Part shown: positions 30,153-39,000 of the stretch, in pieces
How the letters are laid out: every line of letters starts with the position of its first letter
Numbering within the stretch: position 1 is the first letter of the stretch
Assembly: GCA_021324885.1 (NCBI GenBank)
Contig: JAJPIF010000022.1
Coordinates: 62,001 to 126,000 of the forward strand
Direction: 5' to 3'
Origin: Pseudomonadota bacterium
GTDB lineage: Bacteria > Desulfobacterota > Binatia > Binatales > Binataceae
DNA: 64,000 nucleotides
The notes under the pieces: generated by a model
The model's input: the letters and a program-made list of their open reading frames with translations, nothing else
Databases searched by the model: none
Told to the model about the DNA's origin: nothing
Program-made: the position numbers and the translations under genes

Positions 30153-31085
30153 ATGCCAGTGGACCCGCAGCTCAAGCCAATACTCGAGCAGCTGCTCAAA
30201 CTGCCGCGATTCGAGACCCTGTCCGTCCAGCAGGCCCGCGCGCTGGCCGCGCAATACAATCCAACTGACAAGCTGCCCGTGGTGCCGGTCGCGTCGGTAG
30301 TCAATCGCGTGATTCCCGGCCCCGGCGGCGATTTGCCTGTCCGCATCTACACACCCGGCGGCGATGGGCCGTTTCCCCTGATGATGTACTTCCACGGCAG
30401 CGGTTTCGTGATGTGCAGTCTGGACACGCACGATCGCGGATGCCGCAACTTCTGCAATGCGGCGCGATGCGTGGTGGTGTCGGTGGACTACCGCCTAGCG
30501 CCCGAGCACAAGTTCCCCGCAGGTCCCGAAGATTGTTATGCGGCGACCAAATGGGCGGCTGCGCACGCCGCTGAGCTCAATGCTGACGCCGCGCATATTG
30601 TCCTAGCCGGAGACAGTGCGGGCGGCAACATGGTCGCGGTGACCGCGCTGATGGCTCGCGATCGCGGGGGTCCGCCTCTATGTGGGCAGCTTATGATCGT
30701 TCCGGTCACCGATTACCCCAAACCTGGCTATCCCTCTTACGTGGAAAACGGCCAGGGTTACGGTCTTACCGCGGCCGGCATGAGATGGTACTGGAGTCAT
30801 TACCTCAATGATGAGGCCGAAGCGGACAATCCCTACGCCTCGCCGGCGCGCGCCCGTGATTTGCGCGGGCTGCCGCCTGCGTTGATTATCACCGCGGAAC
30901 TCGACGTCTTGCGCGACGAAGGCGAGCATTACGGCAAACTTCTGGCGCAAGCGGGCGTCCCTACCCAGGTAACGCGCTACGAGGGCGTGCATCACGGCTT
31001 CTTCGGAATGCAAGCGGTGCTGGACAAGTCCAAGGCAGCGATGGCTGAGGTGACCGCCTGGCTCAAACAGCGCTTCAAGTCGTAA
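30153..31085 (+). CDS. Alpha/beta hydrolase, hormone-sensitive-lipase family
   Basis: A 310-residue esterase. ATG 30153 follows AAGGAGAG and is preferred to the long frame from 29925. The oxyanion motif is HGSG (81-84) instead of HGGG, the nucleophile is Ser155 in GDSAGGN, the acid Asp251 (ELDVLRDEG) and the base His281 (VHHGF). DYRLAPEHKFPAG is the family block. It differs clearly from the esterase at 19964. It may act with the oxidoreductase and amidohydrolases downstream on the same strand. Confidence 0.9.
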   Translation: MPVDPQLKPILEQLLKLPRFETLSVQQARALAAQYNPTDKLPVVPVASVVNRVIPGPGGDLPVRIYTPGGDGPFPLMMYFHGSGFVMCSLDTHDRGCRNFCNAARCVVVSVDYRLAPEHKFPAGPEDCYAATKWAAAHAAELNADAAHIVLAGDSAGGNMVAVTALMARDRGGPPLCGQLMIVPVTDYPKPGYPSYVENGQGYGLTAAGMRWYWSHYLNDEAEADNPYASPARARDLRGLPPALIITAELDVLRDEGEHYGKLLAQAGVPTQVTRYEGVHHGFFGMQAVLDKSKAAMAEVTAWLKQRFKS

Positions 31086-31308
31086 TTGCGTATCCGGCGT
31101 TGGCTGAAACCAATTGGCCAGTGGGCAGGAACCGAAAAGGTACCGCGCGCTGGTGGCAGCGCAGACTCGGCTGCTGGTTTCGGCGCCGATCTGATATGGT
31201 TGACGGCGATACTGCCTTGCTCGGACGCCGGCGGCGCGATTACCGCCCGGATGATTGGTGTGGACGTCGGCTGCAAACTATAGTTGCGGCCTGTATTCAG
31301 AAACAAAA

Positions 31309-32265
31309 ATGGGAAATTCGATTGATATCGGATTAGCCAACCGCCTGAGCTTTGGAATCACCGTGAATCTGACCGATGGTGCGCATGCCGGCGAAGTGGT
31401 CAGGCAGGCGCGCGCTCTCGGCTATGAATCGATTTGGGCGGGCGATCATATAGCAGCTCATGTCCCGATCAACGATCCGCTAATCCAGCTGGCGTATCTG
31501 GCGGCGCTCGCGCCCGAATTGCGCTACGGAACCTCCGTGTACCTGCTGCCGCTGCGGCCGCCGGCGGTGGTCGCCAAACTGGTTGCAACCATCGATCGCT
31601 TGCTGGGCGCTGGCCGATTCATATTTGGGGTCGGCGTCGGCGGCGAATTTGTCGCTGAGTACAAGGCTTGCGGTATCGACGTTCGTCAACGCGGGGGCAG
31701 GATGGATGAAGCGTTGAGCGTGCTGCGGCGTTTATGGACGGAGTCGCCGGTCGAGCATCACGGCAGATATTTCGATTTTCCTTCACTGGAGCTCAAACCC
31801 AAGCCGTTAAGCCCCGGCGGTCCGCCAATCTGGTTGGGTGGACGGGCGGAAGCCGCGCTGCGGCGCGCCGCCCTCGTTGGGCAGGGCTGGATACCTTACG
31901 TAATCACGCCGCAGCGTTATGCGCGGGGACTGGAGCAGATCGCTCAATTCGCGTCGGACGGGGGTCGCCATCTGGATAATTTCGGGACCGGGCTGTTCCT
32001 CTTTTTCAATATCGGAGAGTCGTTCGAACAATCCCTGGAAGTCGCAGCCCGCATGATTGGCGGATATTACGCGATGGATTTTCGCGCGGCCGCCCGCCGC
32101 TATTGCGCGCTCGGATCTCCTTCCGACGTGGCGGCTAAAATCGCCGAGTTCAGGAATGCAGGAGCGCGGGAGTTCGTCCTGGCTGCCACCGCATCAGCCC
32201 AGGATCATGCAGTTCAACTGGAACGCTTCGCTCGCGAGGTTATTCCATTGCTGCAATCGAGCTGA
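31309..32265 (+). CDS. LLM class flavin-dependent (F420-type) oxidoreductase
   Basis: A 318-residue luciferase-like TIM-barrel oxidoreductase. Typical landmarks are ARALGYESIWAGDHIA near the N-terminus, the LRYGTSVYLLPLRPPAVVAK strand, the GRFIFGVGVGGE flavin-binding segment, RGGRMDEALSVLRRLW, and PPIWLGGRAEAALRRAA. The lack of a clear FMN-reductase partner and the GVGVG pattern fit the F420-dependent subgroup, but cofactor choice cannot be proved here. ATG 31309 is chosen although no clear ribosome site is visible; the frame is open from 31255. Confidence 0.85.
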   Translation: MGNSIDIGLANRLSFGITVNLTDGAHAGEVVRQARALGYESIWAGDHIAAHVPINDPLIQLAYLAALAPELRYGTSVYLLPLRPPAVVAKLVATIDRLLGAGRFIFGVGVGGEFVAEYKACGIDVRQRGGRMDEALSVLRRLWTESPVEHHGRYFDFPSLELKPKPLSPGGPPIWLGGRAEAALRRAALVGQGWIPYVITPQRYARGLEQIAQFASDGGRHLDNFGTGLFLFFNIGESFEQSLEVAARMIGGYYAMDFRAAARRYCALGSPSDVAAKIAEFRNAGAREFVLAATASAQDHAVQLERFAREVIPLLQSS

Positions 32266-32432
32266 ATCTGCTCCATTCCCAACCGTTGACCCCCATCAGG
32301 ACTCTGCTAAGAGTGTGACAGTGCAGGATCGCGCGGCCGGCGGTTGACTTCATGGGCGCCGGGCGGGCGAGGATGATCCTCGATTTGGAGATTTCGCCTG
32401 CAGCAAAGTTACGCAATCTCAGGGGATGCGAG

Positions 32433-33653
32433 ATGAGTCAGGAGCCTTACATACTTATCACCGCGGACACGCATGCGGGCGGCAGCCACGCCCAGTATCG
32501 GGAATATCTCGATCCGCAGTGGCGGGAAAAATTCGACGAATGGCGTGGCGGCTACAAAAACCCGTCCCAGGAGCATTATGGCTCCAAGAAGATGCGCAAC
32601 TGGGACTTCGGCATCCGGAACAAGGACCAGGACAGCCAGGGCGTGGTCGGCGAAGTGGTGTTTCCCAATACCGTGCCGCCGTTTTACCGCACCAGCATCG
32701 TCACCGCTCATCCGCCCAAGCCTGATGAATACGAGCGATGTCTGGCCGGCATCCGCGCTCACAATCGATGGCTCAAGGATTTCTGCGACGAAGACCCGGT
32801 CCGGCGGGCCGGAATCGGGCTGATCCTGCCCAACGACTTCGACGAGGCAATCAAGGACATCGAGTTTATCGCCAAAGCGGGCTTGCGCGGCGGCGTGCTC
32901 CTTCCGCTCATCCCGCCTGACGCCTACTGGCTCAAGCCGCTTTACGATCCGGCGTGGGACCGCGTATTCGCGGCCATCCAGGACCATGACCTCGTCATCA
33001 ATCAGCATACCGGGCAAGGGCTGCCGGATTATGGTCAGGGCGCGGTGGCGGAATCGATCTGGATCCAGGATGTGACCTTTTACGGCCAAGCCGGTTACCG
33101 CCATCTCATCATGAGCGGAGTGTTCGAGAAGTTTCCCAGACTCAAGCACATTTTGACCGAGTCGGGATGCGCTTGGGTTGCGCCGGTGCTCGCTTCGATG
33201 GACCGCGCCTATCATGCGATCAAAGCGGGCTCCCAGGGCGAGATGAACTACAAGGGGATGGACCTGCCGCTGAAAGAACCGCCCAGCGCATACGCCAAGC
33301 GTCATTGCTACTATGGCGCGAGCTTTCCGAGCAAAGCCGATCTCGCCGGTATCGACGAAATCGGCGAGGATCACGTCTTGTGGGGCAACGACTATCCTCA
33401 TTATGAGGGTACCTTCCCCTACACGCTGGAATCTCTGCGGTTGACCTTCGGCAGCATGCCCGACGCGCGGCGGCGAAAGCTGCTCGGTTTGAACGCCGCG
33501 GCGCTGTATCACTTCGACCTGGAGAAGTTGAAACCGCGGGCGGCAAAGGTCGGACCGACGCCGGCGCAGGTGGAAACTCCTTTGCCGCGCGAACAGATTC
33601 CTCGCGACACGGCGTGTTATCTCTTCCGGGATGCTCTTGCGGAGGCTCGCTAA
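32433..33653 (+). CDS. Amidohydrolase family protein (amidohydrolase-2 type)
   Basis: A 406-residue PF04909 member. The metal motif is ITADTHAGGS near the N-terminus, and the last ligand is the Asp in LWGNDYPHYEGTFP. AGGGG just before ATG 32433 supports this start over the longer frame from 32352. It is followed after only three bases by a second, smaller amidohydrolase, so the two are co-translated. PF04909 members include decarboxylases and ring-opening hydrolases; no substrate can be named. Confidence 0.88.
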   Translation: MSQEPYILITADTHAGGSHAQYREYLDPQWREKFDEWRGGYKNPSQEHYGSKKMRNWDFGIRNKDQDSQGVVGEVVFPNTVPPFYRTSIVTAHPPKPDEYERCLAGIRAHNRWLKDFCDEDPVRRAGIGLILPNDFDEAIKDIEFIAKAGLRGGVLLPLIPPDAYWLKPLYDPAWDRVFAAIQDHDLVINQHTGQGLPDYGQGAVAESIWIQDVTFYGQAGYRHLIMSGVFEKFPRLKHILTESGCAWVAPVLASMDRAYHAIKAGSQGEMNYKGMDLPLKEPPSAYAKRHCYYGASFPSKADLAGIDEIGEDHVLWGNDYPHYEGTFPYTLESLRLTFGSMPDARRRKLLGLNAAALYHFDLEKLKPRAAKVGPTPAQVETPLPREQIPRDTACYLFRDALAEAR

Positions 33654-33656
33654 GCC

Positions 33657-34520
33657 ATGGCCATGCCCAGCAATATCGGCATCATCGACACGATGATCGG
33701 TTTTCCAGCCGAGGATTTCAAAGTTTACGACTTTATCCGTGCGCAGCTCAAAGACCCATCGGCGAAATTCGATTTCCCTGTCGAATACATGTTCAAGAAC
33801 GTGCCGAAGGAGTTGTACGGCACAGCGAAGGATCCGGTTTCGATCACACTGCACGAGATGGACCGGTTTGGCATCGAAATCGGGCTTATCGGCGTAGGCG
33901 GGGAAGTCACCCGGAAGGCGCTCAAAGAGCATCCCGACCGCTTCCTCGCTATCGGCAACGTGGATCCGAATCGCGGCGTGGACGGCCTGCGCGACATGGT
34001 GCGACAATACGAAACCTATGGCGTGCGCGCTTTCAGCGCGTTCAACGCCGGCTATAATCCGCAAGTCGGGCTGGGCGATCCCCTGATGTACCCGATTTAT
34101 GCGAAGTGCGTCGAGTTGGGCGTTCCGATATTTGCCTGCGCGGGCGTGCCGGGGCCGAGGTTCCCGATGTGGCCGCAGGAAGTGCGCCTGATCGATCGCG
34201 TGATGTACGATTTTCCCGAACTGGTCTTTGTGACGCGCCACGGCTGCGAGCCGTGGGAGGACCTCGCGGTCAAGCTGATGCTGAAATGGCCGAATCTGTA
34301 TTATTCAACCTCGGCCTTCGCGCCCAAGCATTATCCGGAAGCGATTATCAAATACGCCAATACCCGAGGCGCCGACAAAATAATATATGCGGGCTACTTC
34401 CCGATGGGCCTGTCGCTCGAGCGCATCATGACGGATATGAAATCAGTGCCGTTCAAGGACGAGGTCTGGCCGAAGTTCCTGCGCAACAACGCCCGCAAGG
34501 TGCTGAAGCTCGACACCTGA
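33657..34520 (+). CDS. Amidohydrolase family protein, short form
   Basis: A 287-residue protein starting three bases after the previous stop, with GGAGG inside the previous gene's end as ribosome site. It has the TIM-barrel pattern of amidohydrolase-2 proteins: FGIEIGLIGVGGE, HPDRFLAIGNVDPNRG, FVTRHGCEPWEDL and the C-terminal NNARKVLKL. The usual N-terminal DxH reads IDTMIG, so the first two metal ligands seem to be missing. The C-terminal GxDYP reads AGYFPMG, without the Asp. It may be a metal-free partner of the preceding enzyme. Confidence 0.78.
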   Translation: MAMPSNIGIIDTMIGFPAEDFKVYDFIRAQLKDPSAKFDFPVEYMFKNVPKELYGTAKDPVSITLHEMDRFGIEIGLIGVGGEVTRKALKEHPDRFLAIGNVDPNRGVDGLRDMVRQYETYGVRAFSAFNAGYNPQVGLGDPLMYPIYAKCVELGVPIFACAGVPGPRFPMWPQEVRLIDRVMYDFPELVFVTRHGCEPWEDLAVKLMLKWPNLYYSTSAFAPKHYPEAIIKYANTRGADKIIYAGYFPMGLSLERIMTDMKSVPFKDEVWPKFLRNNARKVLKLDT

Positions 34521-34649
34521 CCGCCCTGGCAAAACACCCCGCACGCGAAAAGGTAGCGGCGCATGGCAACACCGCGGGGGCGCGTTGCGGATCAGCGGGC
34601 AGGTGCTCCGATAATGCCATCTCGCACACATGGCGGTTGAACTCGAAGC

Positions 34650-34667
34650 GGCGGCAAAGATGCCGCC
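34650..34667. terminator. Short hairpin between convergent genes
   Basis: GGCGGCA-AAGA-TGCCGCC is a perfect 7-bp stem with a 4-base loop, in the 213-base gap between the convergent amidohydrolase and acyl-CoA dehydrogenase genes. No T-run follows on either strand, so its role as a terminator is a guess. A 12-base direct repeat of TGGCGGTT-type sequence flanks it. Confidence 0.35.
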
Positions 34668-34733
34668 ACGTGTGGCGGTTAACTCTTGATCATATCGCCG
34701 GTGGCACTCGGGCCCGGTTTGTCGCGGCGGGAA

Positions 34734-35912
34734 TCAGTGACCCCTGGGCATGCCGAGAATGCGCTGGGCGATGGTATTGCGATGGATTTCCGAGGTGCCG
34801 GCGCCGATTGTGGCGGATCGCGAACGCAGCAACTGGATCTGCCAACGCCCGGAGTCGATCGCATAGGAGGCGCCGTGCGTCAGTTGGGCGCCGGCGCCTT
34901 GTAATGCAACCGCGAATTCTTCCATCCGTTGGTCCAGCTCTGACCATCTGATCTTTGAAATCGAACCCTCGGGACCGGGCGTATCGCCGCGCAACAGTTT
35001 GGAGAAATCACGATACAGACTGTATTTGAGCGCCTGGAGGTCGATATAGAATTGGGCGATCTGTTGGCGCGCGACGGGATTTTGCGCCGCGCCCATTTGC
35101 CGGCACAGCTCCGCCACCTCATTGAACGTGTTCTCGAACCGTGCCGCCAGCGCGAACGCCATCGTCCCGCGCTCGTTGGACAGCGTGGTCATCGCCACCC
35201 GCCATCCATCGTTGAGCTTGCCGACCAGGTTTTCCCGCGGCACGCGCACGTCTTCGAAAAACATTTCGTTGAATTCCGCTTCGCCGCTGATCTGGCGCAG
35301 CGGGCGGACCGTGATCCCCGGCGTTTTCATGTCCACCAGCAGGTAGCTGATGCCGCGATGTTTGGGGGCGGAGGGATCGGTGCGCACCAGCAAAAAACAC
35401 CAATCCGCCAGGTGCGCGCCCGAGGTCCACACCTTTTGACCATTGACGATGAATTCGTCGCCCCGGAGTTCGGCGCGGGTCTTGAGCGCCGCGAGGTCGG
35501 AGCCCGCGCCCGGCTCCGAAAATCCTTGGCACCACATCTGCTCGCCGGAGAGCGTTTTGGAAAGATGGCGCCGCTTCTGCTCAGCAGTGCCATGCACAAT
35601 TAACGTGGGCCCCGCCATCGTCAGCCCGATGATATTGATCGGCCCGGGCGCGCGATGGCGCGCCATCTCCTCGTTGAAGATCGCCATCTCGATCTGGCTC
35701 GCGTCGCGGCCGCCGTATTCCTTTGGCCATGACATGCCGAGGAATCCGTTGTCCGCCAGGCGTTTGGTCCAATCGCGCATAAACTCCAGATATGCCTGGC
35801 CGCGCAAAGGGACGTAGCCCGCGGCGCCCCACCCGGCCGGCAGGTTGGCTTTGAGAAACGATCGCACCCGCTCTCTGAATCTCTCTTGTTCGGGGCTATA
35901 GTTCAGATCCAT
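34734..35912 (-). CDS. Acyl-CoA dehydrogenase family protein
   Basis: A 392-residue flavoprotein that oxidises acyl-CoA thioesters. It has the N-terminal helical domain (MDLNYSPEQERFRERVRSFL), the FAD-binding block QGFSEPGAGSDLA with KVWTSGAHLADW, and the C-terminal IGAGTSEIHRNTIAQRILG. ATG 35912 has AAGGAG upstream; the frame continues to 36257, but those residues are unrelated. No matching electron-transfer flavoprotein gene lies in this window. It belongs to the FadE-type clade common in actinobacteria and soil bacteria with many acyl-CoA dehydrogenases. Confidence 0.92.
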   Translation of the reverse strand: MDLNYSPEQERFRERVRSFLKANLPAGWGAAGYVPLRGQAYLEFMRDWTKRLADNGFLGMSWPKEYGGRDASQIEMAIFNEEMARHRAPGPINIIGLTMAGPTLIVHGTAEQKRRHLSKTLSGEQMWCQGFSEPGAGSDLAALKTRAELRGDEFIVNGQKVWTSGAHLADWCFLLVRTDPSAPKHRGISYLLVDMKTPGITVRPLRQISGEAEFNEMFFEDVRVPRENLVGKLNDGWRVAMTTLSNERGTMAFALAARFENTFNEVAELCRQMGAAQNPVARQQIAQFYIDLQALKYSLYRDFSKLLRGDTPGPEGSISKIRWSELDQRMEEFAVALQGAGAQLTHGASYAIDSGRWQIQLLRSRSATIGAGTSEIHRNTIAQRILGMPRGH

Positions 35913-36519
35913 TGAACCAGTGCTCCTTTTCCCGCCCAGGTTATGCAACAGCCTACCCAAAACCATCATGGCGAGCCAAAGGCCATCAGGTAGGGCTCGA
36001 CGCCCAACCGGGCATGTGAACCGGGCTTTCCCACAGCCACCTCGACCTGCGAGCTTTTTCTCCGGCCCCGGAAAGTTGCGCGGTCGTCCGGATGTCCGCG
36101 GCGCGAACCGGTTTGGGCAGGCCGGCAAAAGTTTCCCGCGAAGGCGGCGCGTTTTGATTGGTGTATTGCGCAAGGCGCGCAGCGCGCCGGCGCCGCTACC
36201 GCCGCTGCTGTATTCTCCCGTGCAGGCGATTGGAACATGGCCGGGTGCTGTTGACAATTGCGCGCCGTTCCGTTGGTAAAGTGTTATCTTATTGATGTAA
36301 AGCTAGGTTGTCCTCCTTGGTTTGTTTTCTGGTTTCTGATGGCGCCCGGTCTTGTTTCCGGGCGCCATCGTCTTTGCAGGTCGAGAGCCGGCGCCGAGCA
36401 TGATGCGCCTGCCCGCAACCCCGCCCACTGCGACAGCGGAACCAGGCGACGACGTCAGGATCGCCGCGCCGGCGACTTCGTATTCCAGGGATAGACTCGG
36501 GCTTCTTTGCAGTGACTTC
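35913..36519. other. 607-base non-coding stretch with promoter-like and hairpin sequences
   Basis: No recognisable protein is encoded. The acyl-CoA dehydrogenase ribosome site lies at the left edge. TTGACA occurs at 36251, an AT-rich block at 36275-36300, CCTCCTT at 36312 and a perfect 12-bp hairpin at 36338-36369. The right end runs up to tRNA-Ser. The part from 36251 to 36375 is described separately as a possible small RNA. Confidence 0.6.
36288..36374 (+). ncRNA. Candidate small RNA with anti-Shine-Dalgarno motif and terminal hairpin
   Basis: A TTGACA (36251-36256) followed by an AT-rich block suggests a promoter, although no perfect -10 at 17 bases is seen. The stretch after it contains TCCTCCTTGG, identical in CCTCCTT to the 3' end of 16S rRNA. 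It then ends in a perfect hairpin GATGGCGCCCGG-8-CCGGGCGCCATC (36338-36349/36358-36369) followed by GTCTTT. The layout resembles short regulatory RNAs that pair with ribosome-binding sites. The T-run is weak, so this is only a candidate. Confidence 0.25.
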
Positions 36520-36611
36520 TGGCGGAGAGGGGGGGATTTGAACCCCCGAGACCCTTCCGAGTCTACACGCTCTCCAGGCGTGCGCCTTAAACCGGGCTCG
36601 GCCACCTCTCC
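36520..36611 (-). tRNA. tRNA-Ser (anticodon GGA)
   Basis: The minus strand forms a class II tRNA. Acceptor GGAGAGG pairs with CCTCTCC, the anticodon loop CTGGAGA carries GGA, a long variable arm (GACTCGGAAGGGTCT region) follows, and the T arm is CGGGGGTTCAAATCCCCC. The discriminator is G and the CCA end is encoded. It stands alone, with a hairpin-bearing gap downstream. Confidence 0.95.
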
Positions 36612-36709
36612 GCGGTTGTACTCAGACCCGCAAGCTTCGTTTGCCGCCGGCGGGGAGTTCCAAGTATTACATGGCGCTTGGCGCTGACGCCATTGGCTGA
36701 ACCAGCGCT

Positions 36710-38545
36710 TCAGCGCTGATGCGTGCCGGGCGCAAGATTTGCCATCGTGATGCGCTTGACGTTAGCGTCGGTCGCGTAGCGCTCGCCGCCTGCCTGCTCG
36801 ATTTCGATCGTCGAGATTACGCGCTTGCCCGGCAGATCGAGCGTGACGCTGATGGGGACGCGATGATAGGCCGGAAGCGAGCCGCCCTTCAGAGACTCGC
36901 TTAGGACACGGGCGGCAAATGGCTGCCGGGTCGTGACGGCGGTCTCCTTGCCCAGCAGCATCGCGATAGTCCGCGCGATATCGATATTCGAACTCGGTGC
37001 CGGATCGACGAAACCGTGGCGGAAATCCGGTCCGGCGGCAACGGCGAAGTTGTGTATGTCGTATCGGCCCAGTGCGCCATGAGTGCCGTTGCCGGTGGTT
37101 GCCCACTCACTTGAATCGGCATAGGAAACTCCAATAACCGGATGGACCAACGGCTGGGAGCGGTTGCGCTCGCCGCGTTTTCCTCCGCCACCCAATACGA
37201 CGGCGGGATTTTCAGGACCGGTCAGCTTGGAGTTGTCAGCTGCGGACTCGCTGAACGAGATGACCAGGTCGGCGGACCGCGCCGAGTTGAGCAGCCCGAA
37301 CCATCCCTGATCGAACGTTCCCGGTATCTCGCCCGCATAGCCATGTATCGATCCTCCGTCGATGGCGCGGCTGAAGATCGGACCGCACCATGGCTGCGCG
37401 GCGGCATAAGCAACGATTTTGCGCATCAGTTCGGCGCGGGCTTTGGGGTTGATGCGCGGCGAAAGATAAATTTCGTCGCTGCCGAAGTTGTTCGCCACGA
37501 CGACATCATCACTGGTCTTCGACTGCTTCAGCCCCTGTGCAACCAGCAGATCGGCCAGTTCAATCCGCATCTTGATCGTTGCGAAACCATGATCGGATAC
37601 GACTATCAGGTCGGTGCGGCTTGCCAGGCCCATCTTTCGCAGCGCTGCGATTACCCGTCCGAGATTGGCGTCGCAGATGCTGAGGGCGCGATAAAAGTTC
37701 GCCGTACCCAGGCCGTCCTCATGCTGTGTGATATCGGGATTGTGCTGCCAAAGCACCAGCAGCACAGGCCGATTCGTCTTTAGCGCGCGGGCGGCAGCCG
37801 GGAGGACATGCTCGATGAAAACATCGGTCAGATGCTTGTCCTGTTCGCCAAAAGGCGGGTTATCTCTAAGGGCGGCGGCGAATCCCGCTTTGTCCAATCC
37901 ACTTCCCAGCAGCTTTGCGAGGGAGGGCGGTGCGACTTCGTTATCGCTGACAAAGATCTCGCGATCCGCGCTGTTGTCCGCGGCATCGACGCGATCGTCG
38001 AACAGAAATGTCGGTCCGGTCTTGCCGACAATGCCGACGAAACCGCCCATCCGCAATAATTGCTGGGCGACGGTTTTCCCTTCGACCAATTCACCATCCA
38101 GCGCGGCATGACCGTTCAAAGCCTGCAGCAGCCGCGTGTTTTCCAGCGCGACGGGCTTGGTTTGGACCGCAGCCAACGCGCCGTCTTGTAAGGCGCCGGG
38201 ACCAAACAGATGCGCCAAATCCATCTTGTTGGCGAGAATCCCGTTGACACCTGGCGCGGCGGCCGTCGCCAAGGCCGCCCCGTTAACCATCGTCAGCGGA
38301 GGATACATCGAGTGGTGATCCGAAAAATACACGCCGCTATTTCCAAGCGCGTACAGATTCGGCGTGGCGGACGCGGTAACCGAGTCAGGACGCAAGCCGT
38401 CCCAAACCATCAGGATCACCATCCGCGCATGATTGGGGCCGACGGCTTCGGCCGGCAAAGTCGACCAACTCAGCAGCAGCAGTCCCAATAAGAGCGCAAA
38501 CGGATTGCGTAACCGTTCCAACTGCGGGCGACAGGCCAACCTCAT
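36710..38545 (-). CDS. Alkaline phosphatase family protein (nucleotide pyrophosphatase/phosphodiesterase type)
   Basis: An exported enzyme of 611 residues. A signal peptide with hydrophobic core FALLLGLLLLSW ends near AEA. The two-metal catalytic centre of the type I phosphodiesterase family begins with LMVWDGLRPDSV, the nucleophile is probably the Thr in PPLTMVNG, and VVSDHGFATIKM and GTHGALGRYD supply later metal ligands. ATG 38545 is chosen because it starts the signal peptide; the frame extends to 38761, inside the MoaD-like gene. It should hydrolyse phosphodiester or phosphomonoester substrates in the periplasm. Confidence 0.87.
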   Translation of the reverse strand: MRLACRPQLERLRNPFALLLGLLLLSWSTLPAEAVGPNHARMVILMVWDGLRPDSVTASATPNLYALGNSGVYFSDHHSMYPPLTMVNGAALATAAAPGVNGILANKMDLAHLFGPGALQDGALAAVQTKPVALENTRLLQALNGHAALDGELVEGKTVAQQLLRMGGFVGIVGKTGPTFLFDDRVDAADNSADREIFVSDNEVAPPSLAKLLGSGLDKAGFAAALRDNPPFGEQDKHLTDVFIEHVLPAAARALKTNRPVLLVLWQHNPDITQHEDGLGTANFYRALSICDANLGRVIAALRKMGLASRTDLIVVSDHGFATIKMRIELADLLVAQGLKQSKTSDDVVVANNFGSDEIYLSPRINPKARAELMRKIVAYAAAQPWCGPIFSRAIDGGSIHGYAGEIPGTFDQGWFGLLNSARSADLVISFSESAADNSKLTGPENPAVVLGGGGKRGERNRSQPLVHPVIGVSYADSSEWATTGNGTHGALGRYDIHNFAVAAGPDFRHGFVDPAPSSNIDIARTIAMLLGKETAVTTRQPFAARVLSESLKGGSLPAYHRVPISVTLDLPGKRVISTIEIEQAGGERYATDANVKRITMANLAPGTHQR

Positions 38546-38672
38546 CCAAGGATCATTCTGGCTGTGGCCGTCTCGCGCAAGGTCTGACGCTTTATGGCTG
38601 GGAGCCAAGGCGAAGTTGTGTCCGCCGCCGCGATCAAACTGTAAGGCAGGATGCTGCGCCGCAAGTTCGGGG

Positions 38673-38936
38673 TCAGCCGCCGCCGATTGCCGGTACGAAA
38701 TGGATCTCGCTGGATTCGCTGACCTGCTCCAGCAGGCCGCCGACAGCAAGGTCGCCGTCAATGGAGACCGCGACTGAGCTTTTCAGGTCGTCGTTTTCCA
38801 CGACCTGATCGCGGAAGCCAGGGAACTGCTGGTCCAGATTGCGGACCACCTCGCCGACCGTGCGGCCCGGGATCACGACGGACTCTTTCCCCCCGGTGAA
38901 TTTGCGCAGCAATGAAGGTATGAAAACAATAGGCAT
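38673..38936 (-). CDS. MoaD/ThiS-family sulfur carrier protein
   Basis: An 87-residue ubiquitin-fold protein with VGEVVRNLDQQFPGF, NDDLKSSVAVSIDGD and a C-terminal PAIGGG. The terminal GG is the site of adenylation and thiocarboxylation in this family. It sits 64 bp downstream of the molybdenum hydroxylase large subunit on the same strand, so it may supply sulfur for molybdopterin, although MoaD-like carriers also serve other pathways. No MoaE or MoeB gene is next to it. Confidence 0.85.
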   Translation of the reverse strand: MPIVFIPSLLRKFTGGKESVVIPGRTVGEVVRNLDQQFPGFRDQVVENDDLKSSVAVSIDGDLAVGGLLEQVSESSEIHFVPAIGGG

Positions 38937-38950
38937 CTCAGCGTCAAAGC

Positions 38951-38972
38951 GGAGGCGGAAACCTCCGCCTCC
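38951..38972. terminator. Hairpin between CoxL-type and MoaD-like genes
   Basis: GGAGGCGGA-AACC-TCCGCCTCC is a perfect 9-bp stem with a 4-base loop in the 64-base gap between two minus-strand genes. No T-run follows on the minus strand. It may attenuate or stabilise the message between the two genes. Confidence 0.45.
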
Positions 38973-39000
38973 AAGTTAAGCTTACACCGACGGCGGTTGA

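Noticed and set aside
32409-34241. Minus-strand open frame of 610 codons opposite the two amidohydrolases
   Set aside because: Shadow of two clear amidohydrolase genes with good ribosome sites; its protein has no recognisable family.
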